DNA of 64,000 nt, from positions 248,322 to 312,321 of the forward strand of contig NZ_QGLF01000002.1 of the NCBI RefSeq assembly GCF_003173055.1, in the 5' to 3' direction. The notes under the pieces are model-generated. The model ran no database searches and was not told where the DNA came from. It worked only from the letters and a program-made list of their open reading frames with translations. This stretch comes from Zavarzinia compransoris (GTDB lineage: Bacteria; Pseudomonadota; Alphaproteobacteria; Zavarziniales; Zavarziniaceae). The translations under genes and the position numbers were made by a program. Shown one piece after another: positions 8,231-17,629 of the stretch. How positions within the stretch are numbered: position 1 is the stretch's first letter; every line of letters begins with the position of its first letter.

Positions 8231-8845
8231 ATGAGCCTGTCCCTTCCCGTCCTTCTCACCGGTTTCGGCAGCGGCCTCGGCCTGATCATGGCCATCGGGG
8301 CGCAGAATGCCTTCGTGCTGCGCCAGGGCCTGATCCGGCGCCATGTCTTCGCCGTCTGCCTTGTCTGCGCCCTGTCGGACGCGCTGCTGATCACCCTCGG
8401 CATCACGGCGCTTGGCACGGTCAAGGCGGCGCTGCCCTGGGCGGAGCCCGTGCTCCGCTACGGCGGGGCGGCCTTCCTGCTCTGGTACGGCGGCCGCAGC
8501 CTGCTGTCGGCGCTGCGGGGCGGGCAGGCGCTGCGGGCGGCGGCAGGGCCGGGGGCGGGGTTGGGGCCGACACTGGCCACCGCCCTGCTGCTGACCTTCG
8601 CCAATCCCCATGTCTATCTCGATACGGTCGTGCTGCTCGGCACCATCGCCGCGCAATTTCCCGGGCAGGGGCTGGCCTTCGGCCTGGGCGCGGTGACCGC
8701 ATCCTTCGTCTTCTTCTTTGCCCTCGGCTTCGGGGCCCGGCTGCTGGCGCCGCTGTTCGCCCGGCCCGCGGCCTGGCGGGGGCTGGATCTCCTGGTCGCC
8801 GCCATCATGGGGCTGGTCGCCACCAAACTCCTCCTCGGGGCGTGA
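8231..8845 (+). CDS. argO: LysE/ArgO family amino acid exporter
   Basis: A 204-residue inner-membrane protein with about six hydrophobic segments. The family signature IMAIGAQNAFVLRQGL lies near the N-terminus and TFANPHVYLDTVVLLG in the middle, as in ArgO/LysE exporters of arginine or lysine. No LysR-type regulator is adjacent. The substrate is family-level inference. Confidence 0.88.
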   Translation: MSLSLPVLLTGFGSGLGLIMAIGAQNAFVLRQGLIRRHVFAVCLVCALSDALLITLGITALGTVKAALPWAEPVLRYGGAAFLLWYGGRSLLSALRGGQALRAAAGPGAGLGPTLATALLLTFANPHVYLDTVVLLGTIAAQFPGQGLAFGLGAVTASFVFFFALGFGARLLAPLFARPAAWRGLDLLVAAIMGLVATKLLLGA

Positions 8846-8859
8846 TTGATCCGGATCAA
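8846..8859. promoter_or_regulatory. Perfect FNR/FixK box upstream of the flavin monooxygenase gene
   Basis: TTGAT-CCGG-ATCAA is a perfect match to the FNR/FixK-type consensus. It begins immediately after the exporter stop codon and its centre lies about 120 bp upstream of the monooxygenase start at 8973, a reasonable distance for activator control with a modest leader. Confidence 0.6.
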
Positions 8860-8972
8860 TGCCGGGCGCCGCCGCCGCAGTAAAAGTTGACGCCAGTGTC
8901 ACGAATGCGTGACCATGGTGGCAGGTGCCGGCAAGAAGGCACCGCGAAGAAGAATGGAAGGGAGTTCCAGGC

Positions 8973-10472
8973 ATGGCAACGGCAGCACGCGCCGTCGCGC
9001 CCCAAAGCGCGGCAGCGGAGCATTTCGACGTCCTCATCGTCGGCGCCGGGATTTCGGGGGTGGGCGCCGCCTATCACCTGACCCGGCAATGTCCGGACCT
9101 CAGTTTCGCGGTCCTCGAGGCCAAGGACACGTTCGGCGGCACCTGGGTGACGCATCGCTATCCCGGGGTGCGCTCGGACAGCGATCTCTATACTTTCGGC
9201 TATCGCTTCAAGCCCTGGGTCGGCAACCCGATCGCCAGCGCCGGCGAAATCCTGGACTACATGGGCGAGGTGATCGCCGAGAACGACCTCGGCCGCCACA
9301 TCCGCTATGGCCACCGCATCGAGCGGGCCGCCTGGTCGAGCGCCGCGGCGCGCTGGACCTTGACGGTGACCCGGAACGACACCGGCGAGACCTTCGAGAT
9401 TACTGCCGGCTTCCTCTGGATGTGCCAGGGCTATTACCGCCACGAGCAGGGCTATACGCCCGACTGGCCGGGCCTCGGCGATTATCGGGGCCGCGTCGTC
9501 CATCCCCAGTCCTGGCCTGCGGACCTCGACTACAAGGGCAAGCGGGTGGTGGTGATCGGTTCCGGCGCGACCGCGGCGACCCTGGTGCCGGCGATCGCCG
9601 GGGATTGCGCCCATGTCACCCTGCTCCAGCGTTCGCCGACCTATTTCCTGCCGGCGAAGAATGCCAACGACCTGGCCGACCAGCTGCGCGCCCTCGAGGT
9701 CGACGAAAGCTGGATCCACGAAATCACCCGGCGCAAGATCCTGGCCGACCAGGAGGAATTCTGCCGCCGCGCGGTCGAGGAGCCGGAAGCGGTGACGGCG
9801 GAACTGCTGGGCGCGGCGCGCCTCTTCCTCGACGAGGAAACGGTGCGGCGCCATTTCACCCCGCGCTATCGGCCGTGGCAGCAGCGCGTCGCCTTCATCC
9901 CCGACGGCGACCTCTTTCAAGGCATCGCCGCCGGCAAGGCGTCCGTCGTCACCGACGAGATCGAAGGCTTCACCGCGACCGGCATCCGCCTGAAATCGGG
10001 CGCGGTGCTGGAGGCCGACATCGTGATCACGGCGACCGGCTTCAACCTCAGCGTCCTCGGCGATATCGCCTTCACCGTCGACGGCCGGCCCGTGACCTTC
10101 GGCGATACGGTCACCTATCGCGGCATGATGGCGACCGGCCTGCCCAACATGGTCTGGATCATGGGCTATTTCCGCGCCAGCTGGACGCTGCGGGTCGATC
10201 TGGTCGCGGATTTCGTCTGCCGCCTGCTCACCCACATGCGGGCGAAGGGCGCGGCCAAGGTGGAAGTCCGCCTCCGGCCCGAGGATGCGGACATGCCGCT
10301 GCTGCCCTTCATCGACGGCGAGAATTTCAACCCCGGCTATCTGACGCGCGGCCTGCACCTGATGCCGAAGCGGGGCGACAAGCCGGAATGGCAGCACAAC
10401 CAGGATTACTGGCGGGAACGGAAGGAACTGCCCGCCATCGATCTCGACGACGGGGCCTTCGTCTATTCCTGA
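8973..10472 (+). CDS. Flavin-containing monooxygenase (Baeyer-Villiger type)
   Basis: A 499-residue FAD/NADPH-dependent enzyme. An N-terminal FAD Rossmann motif GAGISGVG is followed by FGGTWVTHRYPGVRSDSD, the segment typical of Baeyer-Villiger monooxygenases, then GRVVHPQSWP (the FxGxxxHxxxWP-type fingerprint), a second Rossmann motif VIGSGATAATL for NADPH, and ITATGFN near the C-terminus. These enzymes insert oxygen into ketones or oxidise N/S compounds. I chose ATG 8973 because GGAAGGGAG lies just upstream; an earlier in-frame start gives an unconserved extension. Context (DUF1302 protein, SDR, TetR) suggests catabolism of a hydrophobic ketone or alcohol. Confidence 0.88.
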   Translation: MATAARAVAPQSAAAEHFDVLIVGAGISGVGAAYHLTRQCPDLSFAVLEAKDTFGGTWVTHRYPGVRSDSDLYTFGYRFKPWVGNPIASAGEILDYMGEVIAENDLGRHIRYGHRIERAAWSSAAARWTLTVTRNDTGETFEITAGFLWMCQGYYRHEQGYTPDWPGLGDYRGRVVHPQSWPADLDYKGKRVVVIGSGATAATLVPAIAGDCAHVTLLQRSPTYFLPAKNANDLADQLRALEVDESWIHEITRRKILADQEEFCRRAVEEPEAVTAELLGAARLFLDEETVRRHFTPRYRPWQQRVAFIPDGDLFQGIAAGKASVVTDEIEGFTATGIRLKSGAVLEADIVITATGFNLSVLGDIAFTVDGRPVTFGDTVTYRGMMATGLPNMVWIMGYFRASWTLRVDLVADFVCRLLTHMRAKGAAKVEVRLRPEDADMPLLPFIDGENFNPGYLTRGLHLMPKRGDKPEWQHNQDYWRERKELPAIDLDDGAFVYS

Positions 10473-10484
10473 CGGCCGTTGCGG

Positions 10485-11138
10485 TCAGCGTCCATTCATC
10501 TGGGTGGACGCGAGCCGCCGCCACAGGCCGAGATAATGGCCCAGCAGGTCGGGCGGCAGCATATGGGCGTCCAGCGCCATGCCGCGCATCAGCCAGCGGC
10601 CCAGCATCAGGGTCTCGGTGACGCTGCCGACCGCCCCCGGCGCCGGCACGAAGCGGGCCGCCGCGACCGTGGCCAGCTTTGCCATGATGCGTTCCGAAAG
10701 ATCGTGCAGGACCGCCGCCAGTGCCGGGTTGCGCCGGCTGGCGACCAGAAGCTCCAGATAGATCTCGTTCACCTCCCCGCTGAAGAATTCGCCCCAGGCC
10801 GCGGCGACCATGGTTTCGACCGCCTGATCGCCGCCTGACAGCGCCGCCACGATCTGGTCGAGCCGGTCGTGCACCGCGGTCAGCAGGTGTTCCGCCGTCG
10901 CCAGGATCAGCGCTTCCATGGTCGGGAAGTGATGGGCCCAGGCGCCGCGGGAAACCCCCGCCCGCGTCACCACCTGGGCGACGCCGGTGGCGGCGAAGCC
11001 CTGGTCGGCCAGGCAGGCCAGCGTCGCCTCGATGATTTTCGCCCGCGTGGCCGAACGCCGTTCGGCCTGGGTCGTCCTGGCTTTTGGGGATGATGCCCTG
11101 GGGGATGGTGCCGGCGGCATTTTCGATCCGGTTGACAT
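10485..11138 (-). CDS. TetR/AcrR family transcriptional regulator
   Basis: A 217-residue repressor-type protein. After a 25-residue basic, proline-rich leader, the HTH occupies roughly residues 28-75 (RAKIIEATLACLADQGFAAT ... GVSRGAWAHHFPTMEALI). The C-terminal helical ligand domain is unlike any I can assign. It is convergent with the monooxygenase and divergent from the DUF1302 gene, with a strong palindrome (11161-11182) in the shared promoter. Confidence 0.92.
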   Translation of the reverse strand: MSTGSKMPPAPSPRASSPKARTTQAERRSATRAKIIEATLACLADQGFAATGVAQVVTRAGVSRGAWAHHFPTMEALILATAEHLLTAVHDRLDQIVAALSGGDQAVETMVAAAWGEFFSGEVNEIYLELLVASRRNPALAAVLHDLSERIMAKLATVAAARFVPAPGAVGSVTETLMLGRWLMRGMALDAHMLPPDLLGHYLGLWRRLASTQMNGR

Positions 11139-11160
11139 GACGGTTTTCCATGTGATTTAT

Positions 11161-11182
11161 ACAAACCGAACGATCGGTCTGT
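11161..11182. promoter_or_regulatory. TetR-type operator in the divergent tetR/DUF1302 promoter
   Basis: A 22-bp inverted repeat with arms ACAAACCGA and TCGGTCTGT around a 4-bp centre (8 of 9 arm positions pair). It is of the ACCGA...TCGGT class often bound by TetR/AcrR proteins and lies 23 bp upstream of the tetR start and about 60 bp before the DUF1302 start. Confidence 0.7.
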
Positions 11183-11240
11183 AAATGAAGCCTGTCGACG
11201 GGCCAAAGCCGAACGTACAGCGAAGGGGGGAGAGCGGGGA

Positions 11241-13466
11241 ATGGCGGTCAACGGGAAGAAGCCCGGGGGGCATCAGCGCGCCCTCCATCCGCAAGGGAGC
11301 AATAAAGACCGGGGCATGCGGACGGTCGCCGCGGCGGCGGCCGGCGGCCTTGCCCTGGGTCTGGCCGCGACGGCGCCGGCCCTCGAATTCGACCTGACGG
11401 ACGAGATCAGCGGTTCGCTGATCGTCTCGCTTTCGACGGGCGCGCAATTCCGCATGGCCGATCGCGATCCCCGCAATTATGGCTACTATTATGGCGGCGG
11501 CCTGGTGTCGTCGGGCAATGACGACGGCAACCTGAATTTCGAGAAATACGACCCCGTCAGCCAGATTACCACCGCCTCGGCGGAATTGAGCCTGAAGTGG
11601 CGGAATTTATTCCTCTTCACCCGGGGCAGCGCCTTCTACGACACGGTGGCCGCCGCCAACGACCTGGCCGATTTCCGGCCCGAGGACCGGGTCTACACCA
11701 GCGGCCGCTATCCGGAAGGGGCCGACAACAAGGCCGATTGGGACGCCCGCGTCCTCGACTATTACATCGGCGGCAATTTCACGGTCTTCGACCGCAACCT
11801 GAACCTGAAGCTGGGCAGCCAGGTCCTGAACTGGGGCGAGGCGCTGTTCACCGTCAACGGCATTTCGGTGATCAACCCGATCGATGTCGGCAAGATCCGC
11901 ACCCCCGGCGCTGAACTGAAGGATGCGCTGATCCCGGTGCCGATGATCGTGGCCGGATATGAACTGGCCGCCGGCCTGTCGATCGAAGGCTTCTACCAAT
12001 TGGATTTCGAGCCCTACAAGCTCGATGCCTGCGGCAGTTTCTTTTCCTTCACCGACAATTTCTGCGACGGCGTGAAGATCAGTTCCAGCTTCACCGATGC
12101 CGGCGACCGCTCGTCCTATACCACCGGCGCCGGGCTGAACCCGCGGGATTACGACGATCCGAACAGCACGGTCGCCGCGGTCAACGCCAAGGTGATCCAG
12201 CGCGACGATCCGGCGGTGGACGACTGGGGCGTCGCCCTGCGCTATTTCGTGCCCGAACTGAACAATACGGAATTCCAGCTCTATTACGTCAACTATACCT
12301 CGCGCCTGCCGTCGCTGCGCGGGACGGCGCCCGTCGACTATGCCCCCGGCACCGGCGACCTGAACCTGGCCGCCCTCGCCCCCCATCTGATCGATTCCCT
12401 CTTCGACGCCCTTGGCCAGGGCCGGCTGGATGCGCTCAGTTCGGCCCTGGCCGGCCTCCTGGGCGGCCCGGTGACCGATCTCGCCGGGGCCCTGACGGGA
12501 CCGATAACGTCTCGCCTGATCAGCCCGCCCTTCGGTACCGCGCCGCGTTCCACCGTGCTCACCAACCTCGAGAACGGCTCGCTGGAGCTTTATTATCCCG
12601 AAGGCATCGACATGGTCGGCTTCGCCTTCAACACCACCTATGATCCGCTCGGCGTCGCCATCAATGCCGAGATCAGCTACAAGCACGATGCGCCGGTCTG
12701 GATCTCGGAGCCGGCCTTCCTGGTCGCGCTCTATGACGGCGCGGGCGGCGTGCCCCTCGATTCGGCGACCAAGGCGCCGACGTCGCTCGGCATCCGGAAC
12801 CCGGGGATCGCGCCCCTGCTCGATACGGATTTCCTGAAGTTCGAGGATGTCTTCATCCCGGGCCGGGTGTTCACCCTCGACATGCGCCACGACATCTGGC
12901 AGGCGGCGATCCGCTTCACCCAGGTCCGCGGCGGCACCGATTGGCTCACCGGCCTGCTCGGCGCCAACCAGTTGCTGGCAATGGTCGAATTCGGCGCCCT
13001 CTACATCGACCTGAAGGACGGCGTGCAATATGCCGCCTATGGCCAGAACGGCTTTTCGGGCTTCCAGACCCGCTCCCTGAGCCTCGGCCCGGCCGAGATC
13101 ATGCCGCCGATCCACGCCACCGAACTCGGCACCGAATTCCCCGAGACCGGCAAGACGCCGACGCGCTGGTCGGGCGGGGTGCAGGGCCTGTTCTTCTGGG
13201 ATTACCCGGATGTCCTGCCGGGCGTCACCATGGTGCCGTCCATCGGCTTTTCCCACGGCCTGTTCGGCATCACCCCGGCGCCCAACCCGGGCTTCACCAA
13301 AAGCGTGACCTCGATGAACCTCGGCCTGAAGTTCGACTACCTCAGCCAATGGTCCCTGAACCTGAACTATTTCAAGAGCTGGGGCGGCGGCGGCGGCGCG
13401 GGCGGTGCCCGCAACCCCTATATCGACCGCGACTTCATCGGCGCCAGCCTGTCCTACGTTTTCTAG
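11241..13466 (+). CDS. DUF1302 family outer-membrane protein
   Basis: A 741-residue exported beta-rich protein. A long positively charged n-region precedes a hydrophobic stretch (AAAAAGGLALGLAATAPA) ending in ALEFDL, so the mature protein starts near residue 50. The body is rich in alternating hydrophobic/aromatic strands and ends in SLSYVF, an outer-membrane C-terminal phenylalanine signal. LKLGSQVLNWGEALFTVNG is typical of DUF1302. Family members usually accompany genes for breakdown of hydrophobic compounds and may help uptake. ATG 11316 is an alternative start that would shorten the leader. Confidence 0.85.
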   Translation: MAVNGKKPGGHQRALHPQGSNKDRGMRTVAAAAAGGLALGLAATAPALEFDLTDEISGSLIVSLSTGAQFRMADRDPRNYGYYYGGGLVSSGNDDGNLNFEKYDPVSQITTASAELSLKWRNLFLFTRGSAFYDTVAAANDLADFRPEDRVYTSGRYPEGADNKADWDARVLDYYIGGNFTVFDRNLNLKLGSQVLNWGEALFTVNGISVINPIDVGKIRTPGAELKDALIPVPMIVAGYELAAGLSIEGFYQLDFEPYKLDACGSFFSFTDNFCDGVKISSSFTDAGDRSSYTTGAGLNPRDYDDPNSTVAAVNAKVIQRDDPAVDDWGVALRYFVPELNNTEFQLYYVNYTSRLPSLRGTAPVDYAPGTGDLNLAALAPHLIDSLFDALGQGRLDALSSALAGLLGGPVTDLAGALTGPITSRLISPPFGTAPRSTVLTNLENGSLELYYPEGIDMVGFAFNTTYDPLGVAINAEISYKHDAPVWISEPAFLVALYDGAGGVPLDSATKAPTSLGIRNPGIAPLLDTDFLKFEDVFIPGRVFTLDMRHDIWQAAIRFTQVRGGTDWLTGLLGANQLLAMVEFGALYIDLKDGVQYAAYGQNGFSGFQTRSLSLGPAEIMPPIHATELGTEFPETGKTPTRWSGGVQGLFFWDYPDVLPGVTMVPSIGFSHGLFGITPAPNPGFTKSVTSMNLGLKFDYLSQWSLNLNYFKSWGGGGGAGGARNPYIDRDFIGASLSYVF

Positions 13467-13507
13467 GATCGTCCCCCGATCCTGCCGTTTCCTGAAGGGA
13501 GATTGCC

Positions 13508-14374
13508 ATGGCCATCCGGAACCTCTCCGGTCGCAAATGCCTCGTCACCGGGGCCGCCAGCGGCATCGGGCGGGCGACCGCCCTCGCCGCCGCCCGCGAG
13601 GGCGCCCTGCTGTTCCTGACCGACATCAACGGCCCGGGGCTGGCCAGGGTGGCGGCCGAGATCGAGGCGGCGGGCGGCATCGTCGCCCTGTCACGGGCGC
13701 TGAACATCGAGGATATCGCCGCCGTCCGCACTTTCGCCGACGACATTCACCGCAAGTCCGGCCCCCTGGACATCGTGATGAATATCGCCGGCATCTCGAT
13801 CTGGGGCGAGGTCGAGAACCTCACCCACGAGCATTGGCGGCAGGTCGTCGAAATCAACCTGATGGGGCCGATCCATGTCATCGAATGCTTCATCCCGGCC
13901 ATGATCGCCGGGGGCAGGGGCGGGCATCTGGTCAATGTCTCGTCGGCGGCCGGCCTGTTCGGCCTGCCCTGGCATGCGGCCTATAGCGCCGCCAAATTCG
14001 GCCTGCGCGGGATTTCGGAAGTGCTTCGCTTCGATCTCGCCCGCCACGGCATCGGTGTCAGCCTGGTCTGCCCGGGGGCGGTGCGCACCGGCCTGGTCGA
14101 GACCATCAAGGTTCTCGGGGTCGATGTCCGCTCGCCGGCGGTGCAGGCATTCCGCGCCGGCTTCGAGCATCGGGCGGTCACGCCCGAGGCGGCGGCGGCG
14201 GCGATCCTCAAGGGGATCCGGCGCAACCGCTATCTCGTCTTCACCTCCGCCGATATCCGCATCGGCCATTGGCTGCAATGCCGCCTGCCGTTCCTCTACC
14301 GGCTGCTGATGCGGCGCCTGAATGACCGGATGCAGGCGGTGGCGGCGGCATCCCGCCGGGGGGCGGCGTCGTGA
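13508..14374 (+). CDS. Short-chain dehydrogenase/reductase
   Basis: A 288-residue classical SDR. The NAD(P) motif TGAASGIG lies at about 14-21, the NAG-type motif as MNIAGI at 91-96, and the catalytic Y159-S-A-A-K163 with a serine pair at 145-146. An Asp at residue 39 (LTDI) favours NAD over NADP. It lies 41 bp downstream of the DUF1302 gene and overlaps the next gene by 4 nt, so it belongs to the same operon. Confidence 0.92.
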   Translation: MAIRNLSGRKCLVTGAASGIGRATALAAAREGALLFLTDINGPGLARVAAEIEAAGGIVALSRALNIEDIAAVRTFADDIHRKSGPLDIVMNIAGISIWGEVENLTHEHWRQVVEINLMGPIHVIECFIPAMIAGGRGGHLVNVSSAAGLFGLPWHAAYSAAKFGLRGISEVLRFDLARHGIGVSLVCPGAVRTGLVETIKVLGVDVRSPAVQAFRAGFEHRAVTPEAAAAAILKGIRRNRYLVFTSADIRIGHWLQCRLPFLYRLLMRRLNDRMQAVAAASRRGAAS

Positions 14375-14982
14375 TCCCGCCCGGCGGCTGGATCGATGCG
14401 GGCACGCCGCGCGTCACCCCGCTTCCGCCCGCGGAACTGCCGTGGTTCGCGCGCCTCGTGTCCTGGGGCGCGCGGCGCTGGGGCCGGCGGCATACGGCGA
14501 ATGCCGAGATCCCGGCCCTGTTCCTGATGCTGCTGCGGCACCGGCGGCTGTTCTGGCCCTGGCTGCGCTTTGCCGCCCGCCTGATGCCCAACGGCTCGAT
14601 CGGCCGGCGCGAGGCGGAACTGGTCATCCTCCGCGTCGCCTGGACTTGCCGCTGCCGCTATGAATGGGGCCAGCACGCGGCGATCGCGCTTCGCCTCGGC
14701 TTCACCCCGGCCGAGATCAGGCGCGTGGCGGAAGGCCCCGAGGCCGAGGGCTGGCAGCCCAAGCAATCGGCCCTGCTGCGCGCGGTCGACGAATTGCACC
14801 GCGACCGGGTGGTCTCGGCCGTGACCTGGGGCCGGCTCGCGGCGGTCTACGACCAGCGCCAGCTGATCGAGGTCGTGATGCTGGCCGGCCACTATGAGAT
14901 GCTGGCCGGCGTCCTCAACACCACGGCCCTGCCCCTCGACGCGACGGTAGAACGGGCGCTGGCCGGGCAGGATCTCGTTTAG
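14371..14982 (+). CDS. Carboxymuconolactone decarboxylase (CMD/AhpD) family protein
   Basis: A 203-residue protein that starts at GTG 14371, overlapping the SDR stop as GTGA. The CMD domain is seen in RREAELVILRVAWTCRCRYE followed by WGQHAAIALRLGFT and a late LIEVVMLAGHYEMLAGVLN. It has CRC rather than the CxxC redox pair, so a peroxidase role is unlikely; such proteins often accompany degradation pathways. Its TAG stop codon is supplied by the inserted palindromic element at 14980-15083; without the element it would read TAA at the same codon. Confidence 0.82.
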   Translation: MIPPGGWIDAGTPRVTPLPPAELPWFARLVSWGARRWGRRHTANAEIPALFLMLLRHRRLFWPWLRFAARLMPNGSIGRREAELVILRVAWTCRCRYEWGQHAAIALRLGFTPAEIRRVAEGPEAEGWQPKQSALLRAVDELHRDRVVSAVTWGRLAAVYDQRQLIEVVMLAGHYEMLAGVLNTTALPLDATVERALAGQDLV

Positions 14983-15083
14983 AGTTTGTCCGGTTTTGGC
15001 TGAATCAGCCAAAATCGAAAAAGACAAACGGCCGCGCACAAAGCAGGAGTTTGTCCGCTTCAGTATGAAGCGGACAAACTCTA
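14980..15083. mobile_element. 104-bp TA-flanked palindromic element (MITE-like), copy A
   Basis: The element is bounded by perfect 13-bp terminal inverted repeats (TAGAGTTTGTCCG ... CGGACAAACTCTA) whose outermost TA dinucleotides look like a target duplication. Inside are an inner hairpin around 14992-15015 (arms TTTTGGCTGA/TCAGCCAAAA) and a right-hand hairpin at 15047-15081 with a perfect 15-bp stem and 5-nt loop. It lies between convergent genes, exactly in the stop codon of the upstream gene. Removing 102 bp restores TAA. Length, TA ends and layout match copy B at 48612-48715. Confidence 0.8.
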
Positions 15084-15087
15084 AGCG

Positions 15088-17424
15088 TCAGCCGCACTTC
15101 GAGTAACCGCAGGAGAAGCAGGCGTCGCAGCCCTCCTGGCGGACCAGGCTCGGCTGGCCGCAGCGCGGGCAGCCGCGCGCCCCCTTGGGGCCGGCGGTGC
15201 CCGCATTGCCGCCTTCGGCGAGGCGCTGGAATTTTTCCGGCACCTCGACCTTGGCCGACTGGATGAAGCCGATGTCGATCAGGTGCTGTTCGATCACCTC
15301 GCCGATCGCGGCAAGCAGCGAGGGCACGTAACGCCCCTGCATCCAATAGCCGCCGCGCGGATCGAACACCGCCTTCAGTTCCTCGACCACGAAGGCGACG
15401 TCGCCGCCGCGCCGGAACACCGCCGAGATCATGCGCGTCAGCGCCACGGTCCAGGCGTAATGCTCCATGTTCTTCGAGTTGATGAAGACCTCGAACGGCC
15501 GGCGCCGGCCTTCCTGCACGACGTCGTTCACGGTGATATAGAGGGCGTGTTCCGATTCCGGCCAGCGCACCTTGTAGGTCTTGCCCGGCAGCACTTCCGG
15601 CCGGTCCAGCGGCCGGGTCATGTAGACGACGCCGCCGGCCTCATAGACATCCTCGTGGCGGACGCTGGCGGCCGGCGTCTCCAGCGGCAGCTGGGGCTCG
15701 GCCTCCGGCTTCTTCTCCTCCTTCTTCGGCTCGACGGAGAGGACGGAGCCGGTGATGTCGTTCGGGCGATAGGTGGTGCAGCCCTTGCACCCCTCGGCCC
15801 AGGCCATCAGGTAGACGTCCTTGAAGGCGTCGAAGGAAATATCCTCCGGGCAGTTGATGGTCTTCGAGATCGAGCTGTCGACATATTTCTGCACCATGGC
15901 CTGCACCCGCACATGGTCGGCGGGGGTCAGCACCTGGGCATCGACGAAATAATCCGGCAGGGGCGCCTCGCCCTTCAGGCGGCGCCACAGGCGATAGGCG
16001 TAATCGGTCACATCCTCTTCCCGGCGGGTGCCGTCGGGCATCAGGACCTTCCGCGTATAGGCGAAGGAAAACACCGGTTCGAGGCCGGAGGAGACATTGT
16101 CGGCAAAGAGCGAGATCGTCCCCGTCGGCGCGATCGAGGTGAGCAGCGCATTGCGGATGCCGTGCGCCGCGATCGCCGCCCGCACGTCCGCATCGAGGCC
16201 GCGGACCGCTTCGCCGGCCAGGTATTTCTCGCGGTCGAACAGGGGGAAGGCGCCCTTCTCGGCGGCGAGTTCGGTCGAGGCGAGATAGGCCGAGCGCTGG
16301 ATCTGGTGCATCCAGCGCTCGATCAGGCGCAGCGCCTGGGGCCCGCCATAGCGCGCCCGGCACATGATCAGGGCATCGGCAAGGCCGGTGACGCCAAGGC
16401 CGATGCGGCGCTTCGCCTTCGCCTCGGCCAATTGCTCGGGCAGGGGGAAGTTCGAGGCATCGACCACATTGTCCATCATGCGGACGGCGAGGCGCACCAC
16501 CCGGTCGAGATCGGCGAGGTCGAGATCCGCCGTCTCCTCGAAGGGGTTGCGGACGAAGCGGGCGAGATTGACCGAGCCGAGCAGGCAGGCGCCGTAAGGC
16601 GGCAGGGGCTGTTCGCCGCAGGGGTTGGTCGCGCTGATCGTTTCCGCGTACCAGAGATTGTTCAGCCGGTTGACCCGGTCGATGAAGATCACCCCCGGCT
16701 CGGCATAGGCATAGGTCGCCTTCATGATCGTGTCCCACAGGTCGCGGGCCTGCACGGTCTTGTAGACGACGCCGTCGAAGACGAGGTTCCAGGGCTCGTC
16801 CCGTTCCACCGCCGCCATGAACGGATCGGTGACCAGGACCGAGAGGTTGAACATGCGCAGGCGGCCGGGGTCGCGCTTGGCCGCGATGAAGGCTTCGATA
16901 TCCGGGTGGTCGCAGCGCATGGTCGCCATCATGGCGCCCCGGCGCGAGCCGGCGGACATGATGGTCCGGCACATGCTGTCCCAGACGTCCATGAAGGGCA
17001 GGGGGCCGGAGGCGTCGGCGCCGACGCCTTTCACCGGCGCGCCCTTGGGGCGCAGGGTCGAGAAGTCGTAACCGATGCCGCCGCCCTGCTGCATGGTCAG
17101 GGCGGCTTCGCGCAGATGCTCGAAAATGCCCGACATGTCGTCCGGCACCGTGCCCATGACGAAACAGTTGAACAGGGTCACCCGGCGATCGGTGCCGGCG
17201 CCGGCGACGATCCGGCCCGCCGGCATGAAGCGGAAATCGGCCAGCGCCGAATGGAAGTCGGCGGCGTGGCGGGCGCGCGTCTCGGGGGGTTCGACCGCGG
17301 CCAGCGCGGTCGCCACGCGCTGCCAGGTATCCTCGATGGTGGCGTCGATCACCGTACCGTCCGCTTCCTTCAGGCGGTACTTCATGTCCCAGATCTGCTG
17401 GCTGATCGGCGCGATCGATACCAT
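15088..17424 (-). CDS. nrdJ: Vitamin B12-dependent (class II) ribonucleoside-diphosphate reductase
   Basis: NrdJ reduces ribonucleotides to deoxyribonucleotides with adenosylcobalamin as radical source, independent of oxygen. Visible are [18 protein letters not shown], the [20 protein letters not shown] active-site region with the catalytic cysteine, [20 protein letters not shown], and a C-terminal cysteine-rich tail (CPRCGQPSL ... [13 protein letters not shown]) for reduction or zinc binding. I prefer the start at 17424 because family homology begins at [13 protein letters not shown] right after it and GAGG lies upstream; in-frame ATGs at 17487, 17520 and 17559 are alternatives. I see no cobalamin riboswitch upstream. 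Confidence 0.95.
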   Translation of the reverse strand: MVSIAPISQQIWDMKYRLKEADGTVIDATIEDTWQRVATALAAVEPPETRARHAADFHSALADFRFMPAGRIVAGAGTDRRVTLFNCFVMGTVPDDMSGIFEHLREAALTMQQGGGIGYDFSTLRPKGAPVKGVGADASGPLPFMDVWDSMCRTIMSAGSRRGAMMATMRCDHPDIEAFIAAKRDPGRLRMFNLSVLVTDPFMAAVERDEPWNLVFDGVVYKTVQARDLWDTIMKATYAYAEPGVIFIDRVNRLNNLWYAETISATNPCGEQPLPPYGACLLGSVNLARFVRNPFEETADLDLADLDRVVRLAVRMMDNVVDASNFPLPEQLAEAKAKRRIGLGVTGLADALIMCRARYGGPQALRLIERWMHQIQRSAYLASTELAAEKGAFPLFDREKYLAGEAVRGLDADVRAAIAAHGIRNALLTSIAPTGTISLFADNVSSGLEPVFSFAYTRKVLMPDGTRREEDVTDYAYRLWRRLKGEAPLPDYFVDAQVLTPADHVRVQAMVQKYVDSSISKTINCPEDISFDAFKDVYLMAWAEGCKGCTTYRPNDITGSVLSVEPKKEEKKPEAEPQLPLETPAASVRHEDVYEAGGVVYMTRPLDRPEVLPGKTYKVRWPESEHALYITVNDVVQEGRRRPFEVFINSKNMEHYAWTVALTRMISAVFRRGGDVAFVVEELKAVFDPRGGYWMQGRYVPSLLAAIGEVIEQHLIDIGFIQSAKVEVPEKFQRLAEGGNAGTAGPKGARGCPRCGQPSLVRQEGCDACFSCGYSKCG

Positions 17425-17586
17425 GGCGCGGTCCTCAACGTGGGTCTTCGGGGGTGACAGGGCGGGCGGTGAACGATCATAGGCCATCCGGCCGCCCCTT
17501 CGTTCTCTTTTTGTTTTCATTGCCGGGCGTGGTTGTTTCCACAATGTTCCCGAGCACAAGATGCTGATTTTGTTACAGAATTGGAC

Positions 17587-17629
17587 TTATCCACGAATCC
17601 TGGAAATTGTGGCGCAACACTTATCCACA
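17587..17629. promoter_or_regulatory. Two tandem DnaA boxes upstream of nrdJ
   Basis: TTATCCACA at 17621-17629 is a perfect DnaA box and TTATCCACG at 17587-17595 has one mismatch; they are 34 bp apart in the same orientation. A weaker variant (GTTTCCACA) is at 17535-17543. The 12-bp direct repeat CAATGTTCCCGA occurs on either side (17542-17553 and 17651-17662). The cluster lies in the region upstream of nrdJ, consistent with cell-cycle control by DnaA as known for E. coli nrdAB. Confidence 0.55.

Noticed and set aside
15047-15081. Stand-alone rho-independent terminator between the CMD gene and nrdJ
   Set aside because: The hairpin lacks a T-run and is better explained as the right half of the 104-bp TA-flanked element; it may nevertheless have a terminating effect.
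15283-17457. Long plus-strand frame opposite nrdJ
   Set aside because: Shadow frame; nrdJ has family motifs throughout on the minus strand.
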